Source: DATAVB01 sp036267955
Lineage (GTDB): Bacteria; Actinomycetota; Actinomycetes; Mycobacteriales; QHCD01
Direction of reading: 5' to 3'
DNA length: 64,000 nt
Assembly (NCBI GenBank): GCA_036267955.1
Contig: DATAVB010000059.1
Coordinates: forward strand, 1-64,000
Below are positions 15,236-24,123 of the stretch, one piece after another; position 1 is the stretch's first letter; each line of letters starts with the position of its first letter. Below the pieces are notes generated by a model that had not been told where the DNA came from, searched no databases, and was given only the letters and a program-made list of their open reading frames with translations. The translations under genes and the position numbers were made by a program.

Positions 15236-17458
15236 TTACCGGGTTGCGACCCGCACGGTGGCGCTGACGCTGGAGGCGTACGTCGTGTTGCCGGCGTAGC
15301 GCGCCTGGTACGTGACGGCACGGGTGGGCCGGGTCGTCATGACCGCCAGCCCGTTGCGGTCGGCGACCAGGGTGCGCCGGTAGGTCCAGCCTCCCCCGTC
15401 GACCTTCTGCCAGAGCTGCGGATGCGCGCCGGCCAGGCCGTGTCCGGTGCCAGCGTTCACCACCCGCATTCCGACCCGCACCGCGGCGCCGGCTCGGATC
15501 GCGGTCGGCGTGGCGCTGACCCTGGCCGCGGACGACTGCAGGATCCGAACCCCGGCCGTCCCGCTGGTGCTGGCAGTGTCCCGGGGATTGCCCGGATACC
15601 TCGCCTGGTAGGTCGTCGCGGCGGTCGGGCGCGTGACCATCGTGGCCAGGCCATGGGCATCGGCGGCGTAGGTGCCCCGCATCGTCCAGGCCCCGGCGCC
15701 GTTTCGTTGCCAGAGCTGCGGATGCGCGCCCGCGATGCCGTGCCCGGTGTGTGCGTCCACCACCCGCATTCCCACGGTGACGGCGGCACCGCGGCCGACG
15801 GCTCCCGGGGTGACGCTGACCCGCACCGCGGTCGTGACCACCATGTCCACCACGGTCGACGGCGACAGCGACGACCCCCAGTCAGTAGTCGCGGCGGTGC
15901 GCACCTCGTACCGCATCGCCTGACTCTGGGACACCGCGAAGTGCACCAGACCCGCGCTGTCGGTCGTGCCGGAGCTGATGAGTTGGTACGGCTGCCCGGC
16001 GGTGTGTCCCCACAGCGCTGCGGTGGTCCCCGCTATCGACGCACCTTCGTAGCCCTGCACGACCCGGGCGGTGACCGTCACCGGTGCGCCCGGAGTGGTG
16101 GCCACCGACGAGGTGGAGATCCGGGTCGTGGTCGGCGCCAGTCCGCTGGTCAGCTCGCGCAGCTGGGTGTGGTAACCCGACGCGGCGTAATGGTCGTACT
16201 GGCCGGCCATCCAGAGGACGTTGATCTCACCGGGCGGACCCCACGGCACCACCGGTCGCACGTTCTTGCTCGGTGAGTTGACGGTGACCGCCGTCGGCGG
16301 GTCGAATGTCGCACCGTTGTCCGGGGTGTTCCAGTGCTCGATTTCCCACTGGCCGTTGATCTCGCGCGAGGTGTAGAGGCTGGACGGGTCGTTCTGGTCG
16401 AGGCTGATACCGCCGGAATAGTTGGGTTCCTTACCGGTGGTGTCAATGCTGCCGCCGGCCGCCGCGAATTCGTCGTCGGTCCAGTGATCGCCGGTCCAGC
16501 GGGCGTAGTGGTAGCGGTGGTCGGTCTGGGTGGGGAACGAGGCGAACGCCAGGACCGGATTGCCGGCGCTGTCCAGGGCAAGATCCTGCACCCAGGCCTC
16601 GCCGTCGGGTCCGGAGCCGTCGTACAGCGGGGCCAGTGCGGCGGTGTGTACTGACGCGTCCGCCGGTGTGCCCAGAGTGCCGAGGCTGGTGCCGTCCATC
16701 GTGCGGAGCACGCCGCCCTTGTGCGCGGCTCCGGTCTTGTACGTCATTGCGTAGACGGAGTTCGTCGCAATATCCCGGGGATGCCCATCGGTGAAGGCAA
16801 AAGCGATCGTGTCGACATTGTTGGTGGCGTACTGCACGTACGGGCGGGCGACGGATGTCTGCGGTCGGTCGGGTTCAACGACAGTATGGATCGGTGACCA
16901 GGTCTTGAGGCCGTCGTCGCTCCAGGTCACCGATGGCTTGAAATTGCCACCCCGGAAGAACAGGTACGTCCGGTGCTCGGCGGAGAGATAGATCGGATTG
17001 GCGTACGTGAAGCCGCGGCCGCCGTTGTTGGCCAGCGGCAGGGTCTGTTCCGGACCGAACGAGGTGACGTCCTCAGGGTTGGTCGAGACCCGGTAGTACA
17101 TCCGCGGTCCGGCATGCCCGGAATAGAAGACCGCGATACGGCCGTCGGGCAACACTTCCAGGCCGGGCGCCGCGTGGTCGTCGGTCGCCAGCGCCACGTG
17201 CAGGGTTGAGTGGGCCAGCGCGGCGGTGCCGTTGTCCTGGCTGACGACCTCGACATCGCCGGTCGAGCTGATGTAGCCGATGTAGGTGCGATCGTGTTCG
17301 CCGATGTAGTGCAGCGCGCGCGGATCCTGAAACCAGCACCACGCGCCGTCGGCGACCAACTCACCATTACGGGTGGCGGCCGCCGACGCGGTGGCGCTGA
17401 ACGAGCTCAGCAGGAGTCCGACAACGAAAAATGGCACCACAAAGAAAGCCCTGCGCAT
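15236..17458 (-). CDS. Secreted BNR-4 repeat protein with C-terminal Ig-like domains
   Basis: The 740-residue protein begins with a signal peptide (MRRAFFVVPFFVVGLLLSSF, cleavage near ATASA-A). Residues about 30-430 form a BNR_4-type beta-propeller (GAWCWFQDPRALHYIGEHD, DDHAAPGLEVLPDGRIAVFY, NPIYLSAEHRTYLFFRGGNF, EPNYSGGISLDQNDP, IEHWNTPDNGATF), a fold found in exported polysaccharide-active proteins such as PL24-like lyases. Three Ig-like repeats of about 95-100 residues follow; the last two are near-duplicates sharing GAHPQLWQ and TTYQARY. A role in binding or cutting extracellular glycans is inferred. The gene ends four bases after the convergent spermidine-synthase-like gene. Confidence 0.85.
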   Translation of the reverse strand: MRRAFFVVPFFVVGLLLSSFSATASAAATRNGELVADGAWCWFQDPRALHYIGEHDRTYIGYISSTGDVEVVSQDNGTAALAHSTLHVALATDDHAAPGLEVLPDGRIAVFYSGHAGPRMYYRVSTNPEDVTSFGPEQTLPLANNGGRGFTYANPIYLSAEHRTYLFFRGGNFKPSVTWSDDGLKTWSPIHTVVEPDRPQTSVARPYVQYATNNVDTIAFAFTDGHPRDIATNSVYAMTYKTGAAHKGGVLRTMDGTSLGTLGTPADASVHTAALAPLYDGSGPDGEAWVQDLALDSAGNPVLAFASFPTQTDHRYHYARWTGDHWTDDEFAAAGGSIDTTGKEPNYSGGISLDQNDPSSLYTSREINGQWEIEHWNTPDNGATFDPPTAVTVNSPSKNVRPVVPWGPPGEINVLWMAGQYDHYAASGYHTQLRELTSGLAPTTTRISTSSVATTPGAPVTVTARVVQGYEGASIAGTTAALWGHTAGQPYQLISSGTTDSAGLVHFAVSQSQAMRYEVRTAATTDWGSSLSPSTVVDMVVTTAVRVSVTPGAVGRGAAVTVGMRVVDAHTGHGIAGAHPQLWQRNGAGAWTMRGTYAADAHGLATMVTRPTAATTYQARYPGNPRDTASTSGTAGVRILQSSAARVSATPTAIRAGAAVRVGMRVVNAGTGHGLAGAHPQLWQKVDGGGWTYRRTLVADRNGLAVMTTRPTRAVTYQARYAGNTTYASSVSATVRVATR
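15239..15828 (-). repeat. Tandem Ig-like coding repeat (two about 290-bp units)
   Basis: The 3' end of the BNR gene contains two adjacent units (about 15535-15828 and 15239-15527) that encode closely similar domains: VTVGMRVVDAHTGHGIAGAH versus VRVGMRVVNAGTGHGLAGAH, each followed by PQLWQ. The DNA is also alike (for example GCCAGAGCTGCGGATGCGCG occurs in both), suggesting a fairly recent duplication. Confidence 0.8.
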
Positions 17459-17665
17459 ATTTCCCCCCGACCCGACCGACCCGGATCAGGCCAGCGGTCC
17501 GCCTCATCGAGGCGGACCGTGCCGAACCGGGAGAAGTGCCCGTGGCGACGGCGCGCAAACACCGGAATGCATCGCATTGTGCATTTCCGGCCATTGCTGT
17601 CCGACGTCGTACGGACATTGCCGATGATGGGCTTCGTTACCGTTGCGCGCAGGGGAATGACGAAA

Positions 17666-18487
17666 TCAGTCGAATAGGTCCCGGTTTTCGACCGTCCAGC
17701 GGGCCCGGCGGTGCAATTCGTCGACCAGCCCGGTGGACACCCAGGTTGCCTGGGGCTCCAGTCCGCGTGATGCCAGTAATTCGACCCGGCTGATATCCAG
17801 CAATTGTCGGCTCGCCACCTGGTCGACGATCCCGGGCGGCACGTCGGTGCCGTAGCCCTGGAAGAAGGTCTCGATGCGCGCCCGGCGGTCGGGCGGCACG
17901 GTGTAGCCGAGCCAGCGCATCGCGCTCGCGTCGTCCCGGAACGGCGCGCAGTATTCCAAGGCATAAGCGATGTCGTCGACCGGGCGCCCCGGCCCGGCGA
18001 AATCCCAGTCCAGGATGCCCACCGCCTCGTCGCCGCGCCACACCACATTCCACGGGCCGAAATCACCGTGACAGATGATCTCGCCATCGCCGAGAGGCTG
18101 ATCGGTGACGGCCCAGACCGAGCCCGCCGGCGGCTGGAAACCCCGGACCGCGTCGTGATACCTGCGCAGCATCCGGCCGAACTGTCGCAACCCCGCCGCC
18201 GGCACCACCCGAGACCACCCGATCGCGCCGGACTCCCCCGGGATGAAACCCAGCATCTCCTGACCGCCGGCCACCGTCCCGTACACGTGCGGCGCATAGC
18301 GGAATCCCTGTGTCTGCAGGTGTCTGAGCAGGCCGTGCACCGCCGGAGTCCACCAGCCGGTGTCCCGGAACACCCGGTCGCCGACCCTGATCACGCGCCG
18401 GCCGTGCTGCTCCTTGAGCACCTCGGCATCGTCGTCCATGTGGTCGCTCATCATCAGCCGCTCCCCGAGCAGCACCCCAGCCGTCAT
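17666..18487 (-). CDS. Aminoglycoside phosphotransferase (APH)-family kinase
   Basis: The 273-residue protein has the APH/choline-kinase-like catalytic core: Brenner motif ICHGDFGPWNVVWRGDEAVG (catalytic Asp), then the metal-binding GILDWDFAGPGRPVDDIAYA. The N-lobe (RRVIRVGDRVFRDTGWWTPA, GFRYAPHVYGT) is shortened. Such proteins phosphorylate hydroxyls of small molecules; the substrate is unknown and resistance is not implied. ATG 18487 is used; ATGs at 18454, 18451 and 18439 are alternatives. A LexA-like box lies about 55 bp upstream. The about 200 bp between its end and the BNR gene start holds nothing recognisable. Confidence 0.87.
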   Translation of the reverse strand: MTAGVLLGERLMMSDHMDDDAEVLKEQHGRRVIRVGDRVFRDTGWWTPAVHGLLRHLQTQGFRYAPHVYGTVAGGQEMLGFIPGESGAIGWSRVVPAAGLRQFGRMLRRYHDAVRGFQPPAGSVWAVTDQPLGDGEIICHGDFGPWNVVWRGDEAVGILDWDFAGPGRPVDDIAYALEYCAPFRDDASAMRWLGYTVPPDRRARIETFFQGYGTDVPPGIVDQVASRQLLDISRVELLASRGLEPQATWVSTGLVDELHRRARWTVENRDLFD

Positions 18488-18540
18488 CGGCCACCTCGTT
18501 CGGTCTCGGCGCGCATGTCGGCACTCCCGCCATCGCGATC

Positions 18541-18556
18541 TAGAACGTATGTTCGA
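18541..18556. promoter_or_regulatory. Near-consensus LexA/SOS box
   Basis: TAGAAC-GTAT-GTTCGA differs at one base from the actinobacterial SOS palindrome TCGAAC-N4-GTTCGA, whose perfect form is present in this window at 31025-31040. It lies between the divergent APH gene (start 18487) and the secreted protease gene (start 18680), closer to the APH start. LexA control of either gene is inferred. Confidence 0.5.
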
Positions 18557-18679
18557 AGTCTAGGCAGAGCGTTGCCGCCACGCAACCAGCAGTTATCGCG
18601 GGGTCCTGACGGCTGTCGCCGACCTACTCGGCAGACTGGGGCCGGATCGGGGCCGTCGACGGATACCGAGGAGATCAAC

Positions 18680-19648
18680 GTGCCGGGACGTCAATCAGGG
18701 CTTCGTCTGCGGTTGCTCGCGGTCGCCGTGCTGCTGGCCGCGGGCGTCAGCACGGGGGCCGCGGCCGATGGCGGCGCGTCCGCCGCTACTTCAGTGGCCG
18801 CCCCCGGTCCGGAGCGGGTCGCGCACTGGACCGCGCCCGGCGACACCGCGCAGCTCGGCCGGTACTGGACGGCGCACCGTCTCGCGGCCGCCTCTCCCGC
18901 CACCGTTCCGGCGAGTCGTCGCGCAGCGGCTCCGACTGCTCCGGGCAAACCGAGCGCCGGCACGACCCTGGCCCGCCCCGCGGCACCTACGAGCACGCAC
19001 TTCACCGGGGTCGCGGACGTCGGCACCATCGCGTACACCAGCGGTGGTCAGGACCATCGCGCAACCGCGAGCGTGGTGACCAGCCCGCGGCGCAACCTCA
19101 TCGTCACCGCGGCACACGTCCTGCTCGGCGCCCGCGATGTCGTCTTCATTCCGAAATACCACGACGGAGCCAAGCCATTTGGCGACTGGTTGGTCGACAA
19201 GGTCTACATCGACAGCCGCTATGTGAAGAGCCACGACGCGGATCTGGACTTCGCGCTCGCCACGATCCGGGTCCGCAACGGTCGCACCCTGCAGAGCGTC
19301 ACCGGCGCCAACGGCCTGGTGACGAGTCGCGGATTCGTCAACCGGGTGCGGGTGATCGGCTATCCGGCCGCGAAATATCAGCCGGCCGGCCGGGATGAGC
19401 CGGTGCACTGCTCGAACACCACGAGGCGATTCCGCACCTACCGTTACCAGGTCGAATTTGATTGCGCCGGATTCCCCAACGGCACGAGCGGGTCGCCGTG
19501 GATTCTGCGGTACGACAGCCATACCGGTCTCGGCTACACCAACGGGGTGATCGGCGGCTACGACCAGGGCGGTCCATCCAGCAGCGTCTCCACCACGTCC
19601 TATTTCGACGACGACATCAAGCAGCTGTACGCCACGGCCCGCGGCTGA
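18680..19648 (+). CDS. Secreted trypsin-like (S1-type) serine protease
   Basis: GTG 18680 follows a GAGGAG site and gives 322 residues with a signal peptide (LRLRLLAVAVLLAAGVSTGA, then AAA). An Ala/Pro-rich segment of about 80 residues, possibly a propeptide, leads to the protease domain: catalytic His in LIVTAAHVLLGARD, Asp in DADLDFALATI, and Ser in FPNGTSGSPWI (GxSG-type). Two cysteines (EPVHCSN, FDCAGF) could form a disulfide. It should act outside the cell; the natural substrate is unknown. The stretch upstream carries a LexA-like box. Confidence 0.9.
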   Translation: MPGRQSGLRLRLLAVAVLLAAGVSTGAAADGGASAATSVAAPGPERVAHWTAPGDTAQLGRYWTAHRLAAASPATVPASRRAAAPTAPGKPSAGTTLARPAAPTSTHFTGVADVGTIAYTSGGQDHRATASVVTSPRRNLIVTAAHVLLGARDVVFIPKYHDGAKPFGDWLVDKVYIDSRYVKSHDADLDFALATIRVRNGRTLQSVTGANGLVTSRGFVNRVRVIGYPAAKYQPAGRDEPVHCSNTTRRFRTYRYQVEFDCAGFPNGTSGSPWILRYDSHTGLGYTNGVIGGYDQGGPSSSVSTTSYFDDDIKQLYATARG

Positions 19649-19655
19649 GGTTGCG

Positions 19656-20573
19656 TCACTGGTAGTCGATGACCTCCGGCGCCGGGTCGAGCCCCATGAC
19701 CTGCTCCGGTGTCATCAATCCGACATCCTGTTTGTAGAACAGTTTGATTCCCATATCGAAATTCGTCGCCGCGGCGAAGTCACGGTATTTCGGCAGCTTC
19801 TCCTTCTGCGTTCCGAATCCATCCATATTGACAACCTCGTGCAGATGGGGGCGATTGATCAGTTCCGACTCGCCCCGCACCATCGTCGAGCGGAACTTGT
19901 GTAGCAGGAAGAGCTTGGTCGGCAGGTGGTGACCGGCCACGAGCTGGTCGAGCCAGCCGGAGACCACGTTCACCTCCGCCGCCGACACCGAGCCGATCTG
20001 TTTCCCGGGCACCTGGCCGGGGGCCATCCGCCATTCCGGATCCAGTGCCAGACCGACGTCCGGCTGGCGGAGCCATTTCCGCAGCGCCTGCGCTTCGGGC
20101 AGGAAATTCGCCCGTCCGGGCTGAATGTCGAGAATCAACAGGCCGCGGTGCCGCCGGACGGTACGCAGGTAGCGGTCGATGACATCGGCGGATTGCCGGG
20201 TGCGGTACATGCCGTCCGGTCCGGGCGTCGCATTCGCGACCGACGAGATGAGTTCGAACGCGGGCTGCACCGGATGGGCCGGTGTCGCGTACCCGGCGGC
20301 CTGGCGTTGCAGCCGGGCCCAGGCCGTCTCCGGAGCGCCGTGGCCGAGCACGCCCAGCGCCGGCGTCTGCGAACCGGCGCCGTAGTACGCGACGATCCGG
20401 CGCGACCCGACCGGATCCGGCTTTGGGCTGGGGGCATGCGCCGGGCTGTGGTTCGGACTCGGGCTGGGCGGCGCCCGGTACGCGCCGTGCGACGCGGAGC
20501 CGTCACAGCCCACACCGGTCGCGATCACCCCCACCGCTAAGGCGGAAATGGCGCGACGATGGGTCCATGGCAC
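19656..20573 (-). CDS. Secreted protein of unknown function
   Basis: GTG 20573 gives 305 residues with an N-terminal export signal (THRRAISALAVGVIATGVGC); a Cys at the cleavage region hints at a lipoprotein, but the lipobox is poor. A Pro/Ser linker (PSPSPNHSPAHAPSPKPDP) follows. The globular domain has barrel-like strands: RIVAYYGAGSQTPALGVLG, RGLLILDIQPGRANFL, DVGLALDPEWRM, TKLFLLHKFR and VVNMDGFGT. The Asp-x-x-x-Glu in LALDPEWRM and a Lys/His pair could be an active site. I do not recognise the family. Convergent with the protease gene (7 bp between stops). Confidence 0.7.
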   Translation of the reverse strand: MPWTHRRAISALAVGVIATGVGCDGSASHGAYRAPPSPSPNHSPAHAPSPKPDPVGSRRIVAYYGAGSQTPALGVLGHGAPETAWARLQRQAAGYATPAHPVQPAFELISSVANATPGPDGMYRTRQSADVIDRYLRTVRRHRGLLILDIQPGRANFLPEAQALRKWLRQPDVGLALDPEWRMAPGQVPGKQIGSVSAAEVNVVSGWLDQLVAGHHLPTKLFLLHKFRSTMVRGESELINRPHLHEVVNMDGFGTQKEKLPKYRDFAAATNFDMGIKLFYKQDVGLMTPEQVMGLDPAPEVIDYQ

Positions 20574-20764
20574 AGGCAGTCCTCCCGATCGGGGCCGGAA
20601 CGGGCCCCACTGTCGCCGCGGTGCGCCGGTCGGCGGTGCCGTCACATGCTGCAACAGCCACGGACGCGGGAATCACGGCGTATCAAACGCGTATATAGCC
20701 CGGCCCGGCCCGTTAAAACGGCGTCGCAACGCCGGCATTCACGTTCCGGGGCGGATTGACTGGA

Positions 20765-20813
20765 TGTGGACAACCGGATGCGGCGTTTCCTTCGTCCGTC
20801 CACAAAGGACGGA
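20765..20813. promoter_or_regulatory. Two DnaA-box-like sites and a small hairpin upstream of kdpD
   Basis: TGTGGACAA at 20765-20773 is the exact complement of the Streptomyces-type DnaA box TTGTCCACA. CCGTCCACA at 20796-20804 is a weaker box in the opposite direction. The second overlaps a perfect 7-bp hairpin (TCCGTCC/GGACGGA with ACAAA loop, 20795-20813). The 310-bp stretch 20574-20884, between the secreted-protein gene and kdpD, otherwise shows no gene. Confidence 0.4.
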
Positions 20814-20884
20814 TATGGTGAAGGAGCAGTGGTCGGCGGGGCGGACCGGTCGTCTGTGATTATGGAGTCGAAGGTGAGGCGGCG

Positions 20885-23455
20885 ATGAGCACACCGCGCG
20901 GCGAGCAGACCGCGATGGGTGCCGGCCGTCTCCGGGTCTATCTGGGCGCGGCCCCCGGCGTGGGCAAGACCTACGCGATGCTGGCCGAGGCCCGGCGGCG
21001 GGCCCGCCGCGGCACCGACATCGTCATCGGTTACGTGGAGTGTCACGGCCGCCGGAACACCGAGGAGCAGCTGGACGACCTCGAGATCGTGCCGCGGATC
21101 GCCCGGACGTACCGTGGCACCGAGTTCACCGAGATGGATCTGGACGCGATTCTGGCGCGCCGGCCGGAGGTGGCGCTGGTCGATGAGTTGGCGCACAGCA
21201 ACGTCCCGGGTGGGCGGAATCCGAAGCGCTGGCAGGACGTCGCCGAGCTCTTGCAGGCCGGCATCAACGTCATCACGACCGTGAACGTGCAGCACCTGGA
21301 GTCGCTCAACGACGTGGTCGAGCACATCACCGGAGTTGTGCAGCAGGAGACCGTGCCGGACGCCGTGGTCCGGGCGGCCGATCAGATCGAGCTGGTGGAC
21401 TCCACCCCCGAGGCGCTGCGGCGCCGGATGGCGCACGGCAACATCTATCCGCCCGAGACGGTTGATGCCGCATTGGCCAACTACTTCCGGATCGGCAATC
21501 TCACGGCGCTGCGTGAGCTCGCTCTGCTCTGGCTGGCCGACCGGGTCGAGGAGGGCCTGCAGCGGTACCGCGAGCAGCACGACATCAAGGCCACCTGGGA
21601 GACCCGGGAACGGGTCGTGGTGGCGCTCACCGGCGGCCCCGAGGGCGACACCCTGATCCGGCGGGCCTGCCGGATCGCGGCCCGGGTCAGCGGCGGCGAC
21701 CTGCTCGCGGTGCATGTCGCCCGGGACGACGGGCTCACCGGTGCCTCCCCCTCGGCCCTCGCGGCACAACGCACCCTGGTGGAGTCGCTCGGCGGCAGCT
21801 ATCACCACGTGGTCGGTGACGACATCCCGTCGGCGCTGCTCGAGTTCGCGCACGCGGAGAACGCCACCCAACTGGTACTGGGGACCAGCCGGCGCGGGCG
21901 GTTGGCGCAGTTCCTCAGCGGCCCGGGCATCAGCGCGACCGTAACCCGACGCTCCGGCGACATCGACGTCCACATGGTGACGCACGAGAAGTCCGGCGGC
22001 GGCCGCCGGCTGCCCGAGCTCGGCGGCGGGCTGTCGGCCAGCCGGCGGCTCGCCGGCGCCGCCGTCGGCGTACTGCTGCTGCCGGCACTGACCTTCGCGC
22101 TGGTGCACCTTCGATCGGACCTGACCTTCCCGAGCCAGATCCTGCTCTACCTGCTGGTCGTCGTCGCGGTGGCGCTGCTCGGCGGACTGGGCCCGGCGGT
22201 CGCCGCCGCGGTCGCCGGGTCGGTGCTGCTGAACTACTTCTTCGCCCCGCCGCTGCACACCTTCAACATCGCCGAACGCAACAACATCGTGGCCCTGGTG
22301 GTGTTCGTGCTGGTCGCCGTCGCGGTCAGCTGGGTCGTGGACCTGACCGCTCGGCGGACCCGGCAGGCGGCCCGGGCCGCGGCCGAGGCCGAGACCATGC
22401 AGGTGTTGGCCGGCAGTGTGCTGCGGGGCGAACGGGCCCTGCCGGCCCTGCTGAGCCGGCTTCGGGAGACGTTCGGGATGCAGTCGGTGACCCTGTTGCA
22501 CCGCGACTCCGACGCGGACCCCGCCTGGACCACGGTCGCGGCGGACGGCGAGCCCGCGTGTTCCTCGCCGCAAGCGGCCGACACGACGCTCGACGTGGCC
22601 GACGGCTACCGGCTCGCGCTGCGCGGTCGCCCGCTGCCGGCCTCGGATCAGCGGGTGCTGGAGGCGTTCGCGACGCAGGCCGCCATCGTGCTGCAGCAGC
22701 GGCGACTCGCCCAGGCCGCGGCTGCCGCTGGGCCGCTCGCCGAGTTGGACCGGACCCGCACGGCGCTCCTGGCGGCGGTGAGTCACGACCTGCGTACGCC
22801 GCTGGCATCGGCTAAGGCGGCGGTGACCAGCCTGCGGGACAACGACATCGCCTGGACCGCCCACGACGAGGCCGAGCTGCTCGCAACCGCGGACGAGTCG
22901 CTGGATCGGCTCACCCGGCTGGTCAACAATTTGCTGGACATGAGCCGGCTGCAGGCCGGCGCGCTCCCGGTCTTCCCCCGGCCGTTCGGATTGGCCGAGA
23001 TCGTGCCCCTCGCGCTGGACGACCTCGGTCCGGCGGCCGGCTCCGTGCAGGTCCAGGTCCCGGCCGAACTCCCCGAGGTGCTGGCCGATCCGGCGCTGGT
23101 GGAACGGATCCTGGTCAACCTGGTGGGCAACGCGCTGCGGCACGGCGTCTCGGCCCGGCCGCCGTTGGTCAGTGCGAGTGCGATCGCCGAACGGGTCGAG
23201 CTGCGGGTGGTGGACCGCGGTCCGGGCATACCGGCGGATGCGAAGGACCGCGTGTTCGCGCCGTTCCAGCGGCTCGGCGACCGGGACAACCAGACCGGAC
23301 TGGGGCTCGGCCTGGCCTTGGCCCGCGGGTTGGCCGAGGCGATGGGTGGCGAACTGGCCCCCGAGGACACGCCCGGTGGCGGGCTGACCATGGTCTTGAC
23401 GTTGCCCTCGGTGCGCCGCACCGCCGCCGTGATGCCGAGCGAGAGCCTGACATGA
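20885..23455 (+). CDS. kdpD: KdpD-type sensor histidine kinase
   Basis: All KdpD modules are present in 856 residues: the N-terminal KdpD domain with Walker A YLGAAPGVGKTYAML and Walker B-like EVALVDELAHSNVPGG, a universal-stress-protein domain (about 240-360), four closely spaced membrane helices (DUF4118, about 385-490, LLLPALTFALVHLR, LLGGLGPAVAAAVAGSVLLN), a GAF-like segment, HisKA with phospho-His in LLAAVSHDLRTPLASAKAAV, and HATPase (NLVGNALRHG, GLGLGLALARGLAEAMGG). It senses potassium limitation or osmotic stress and phosphorylates KdpE, whose start overlaps its stop. No kdpFABC genes lie in the window, so the target pump is elsewhere or absent. Confidence 0.96.
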   Translation: MSTPRGEQTAMGAGRLRVYLGAAPGVGKTYAMLAEARRRARRGTDIVIGYVECHGRRNTEEQLDDLEIVPRIARTYRGTEFTEMDLDAILARRPEVALVDELAHSNVPGGRNPKRWQDVAELLQAGINVITTVNVQHLESLNDVVEHITGVVQQETVPDAVVRAADQIELVDSTPEALRRRMAHGNIYPPETVDAALANYFRIGNLTALRELALLWLADRVEEGLQRYREQHDIKATWETRERVVVALTGGPEGDTLIRRACRIAARVSGGDLLAVHVARDDGLTGASPSALAAQRTLVESLGGSYHHVVGDDIPSALLEFAHAENATQLVLGTSRRGRLAQFLSGPGISATVTRRSGDIDVHMVTHEKSGGGRRLPELGGGLSASRRLAGAAVGVLLLPALTFALVHLRSDLTFPSQILLYLLVVVAVALLGGLGPAVAAAVAGSVLLNYFFAPPLHTFNIAERNNIVALVVFVLVAVAVSWVVDLTARRTRQAARAAAEAETMQVLAGSVLRGERALPALLSRLRETFGMQSVTLLHRDSDADPAWTTVAADGEPACSSPQAADTTLDVADGYRLALRGRPLPASDQRVLEAFATQAAIVLQQRRLAQAAAAAGPLAELDRTRTALLAAVSHDLRTPLASAKAAVTSLRDNDIAWTAHDEAELLATADESLDRLTRLVNNLLDMSRLQAGALPVFPRPFGLAEIVPLALDDLGPAAGSVQVQVPAELPEVLADPALVERILVNLVGNALRHGVSARPPLVSASAIAERVELRVVDRGPGIPADAKDRVFAPFQRLGDRDNQTGLGLGLALARGLAEAMGGELAPEDTPGGGLTMVLTLPSVRRTAAVMPSESLT

Positions 23456-24123
23456 GTCGGGTTCTGGTGGTCGACGACGAACCGCAGATCGTCCGCGCGC
23501 TCTCGATCAACCTCCGGGCCCGCGGCTACGAGGTCAGCACCGCCCATGACGGCGCCTCGGCATTGGCGGCGGCCTCCTACCAACCGCCGGACCTGGTGCT
23601 GCTCGATCTCGGGTTGCCCGACCTGGACGGCATGGAGGTCATCGGCGGGCTGCGGGGCTGGACCAGCGCGCCGATCATCGTGCTGTCGGGACGGGCGGAC
23701 GCCGGAGACAAGATCGATGCGTTGGACGCCGGTGCCGACGACTACGTCACCAAGCCGTTCTCGATCGGCGAGCTGCTGGCCCGGGTCCGGGCCGCCGAGC
23801 GACGTTCCGCGCCGACCGACGACCCGCGGGTGACCATTGGCCATCTCACCGTCGATCTGGCTGCCCGCCAGATCACCGGCGGCGCGCAGGGCATCAAGCT
23901 CACCCCCACCGAATGGCACGTGCTGGAGATCCTGCTACGCAACCCCGGAAAGCTGGTTACCCAACGGCAATTGCTCAGCGACGTGTGGGGTCCGACGTAC
24001 ACCCGCGAGACGCATTATCTGCGGCTGTATCTGGCCCGGCTGCGGCGCAAGCTGGAGCCCGACCCGGCCCGGCCGCGATACCTGATGACCGAGCCGGGCA
24101 TGGGCTACCGGTTCGAGCCCTGA
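23452..24123 (+). CDS. kdpE: KdpE-type OmpR-family response regulator
   Basis: The 223-residue protein has a receiver domain (VLVVDDEPQIVRAL, phospho-Asp in DLVLLDLGLPDLDGMEVI, Lys in DDYVTKPFSIGELLARVRA) and an OmpR winged helix (LTPTEWHVLEILLRNPGKLV, RETHYLRLYLARLRRKLEPD). It overlaps kdpD by 4 bp and normally activates kdpFABC. Here the next gene is a convergent ClC channel overlapping its 3' end by 19 bp, so the usual operon context is missing. Sequence agreement with KdpE is strong enough to keep the name. Confidence 0.95.
   Translation: MSRVLVVDDEPQIVRALSINLRARGYEVSTAHDGASALAAASYQPPDLVLLDLGLPDLDGMEVIGGLRGWTSAPIIVLSGRADAGDKIDALDAGADDYVTKPFSIGELLARVRAAERRSAPTDDPRVTIGHLTVDLAARQITGGAQGIKLTPTEWHVLEILLRNPGKLVTQRQLLSDVWGPTYTRETHYLRLYLARLRRKLEPDPARPRYLMTEPGMGYRFEP

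Noticed and set aside
17804..18679. Forward frame open upstream of the trypsin-like protease across the APH gene
   Set aside because: The signal peptide and GAGGAG site at 18671-18680 fix the start; the upstream part is antisense to the APH-family gene.
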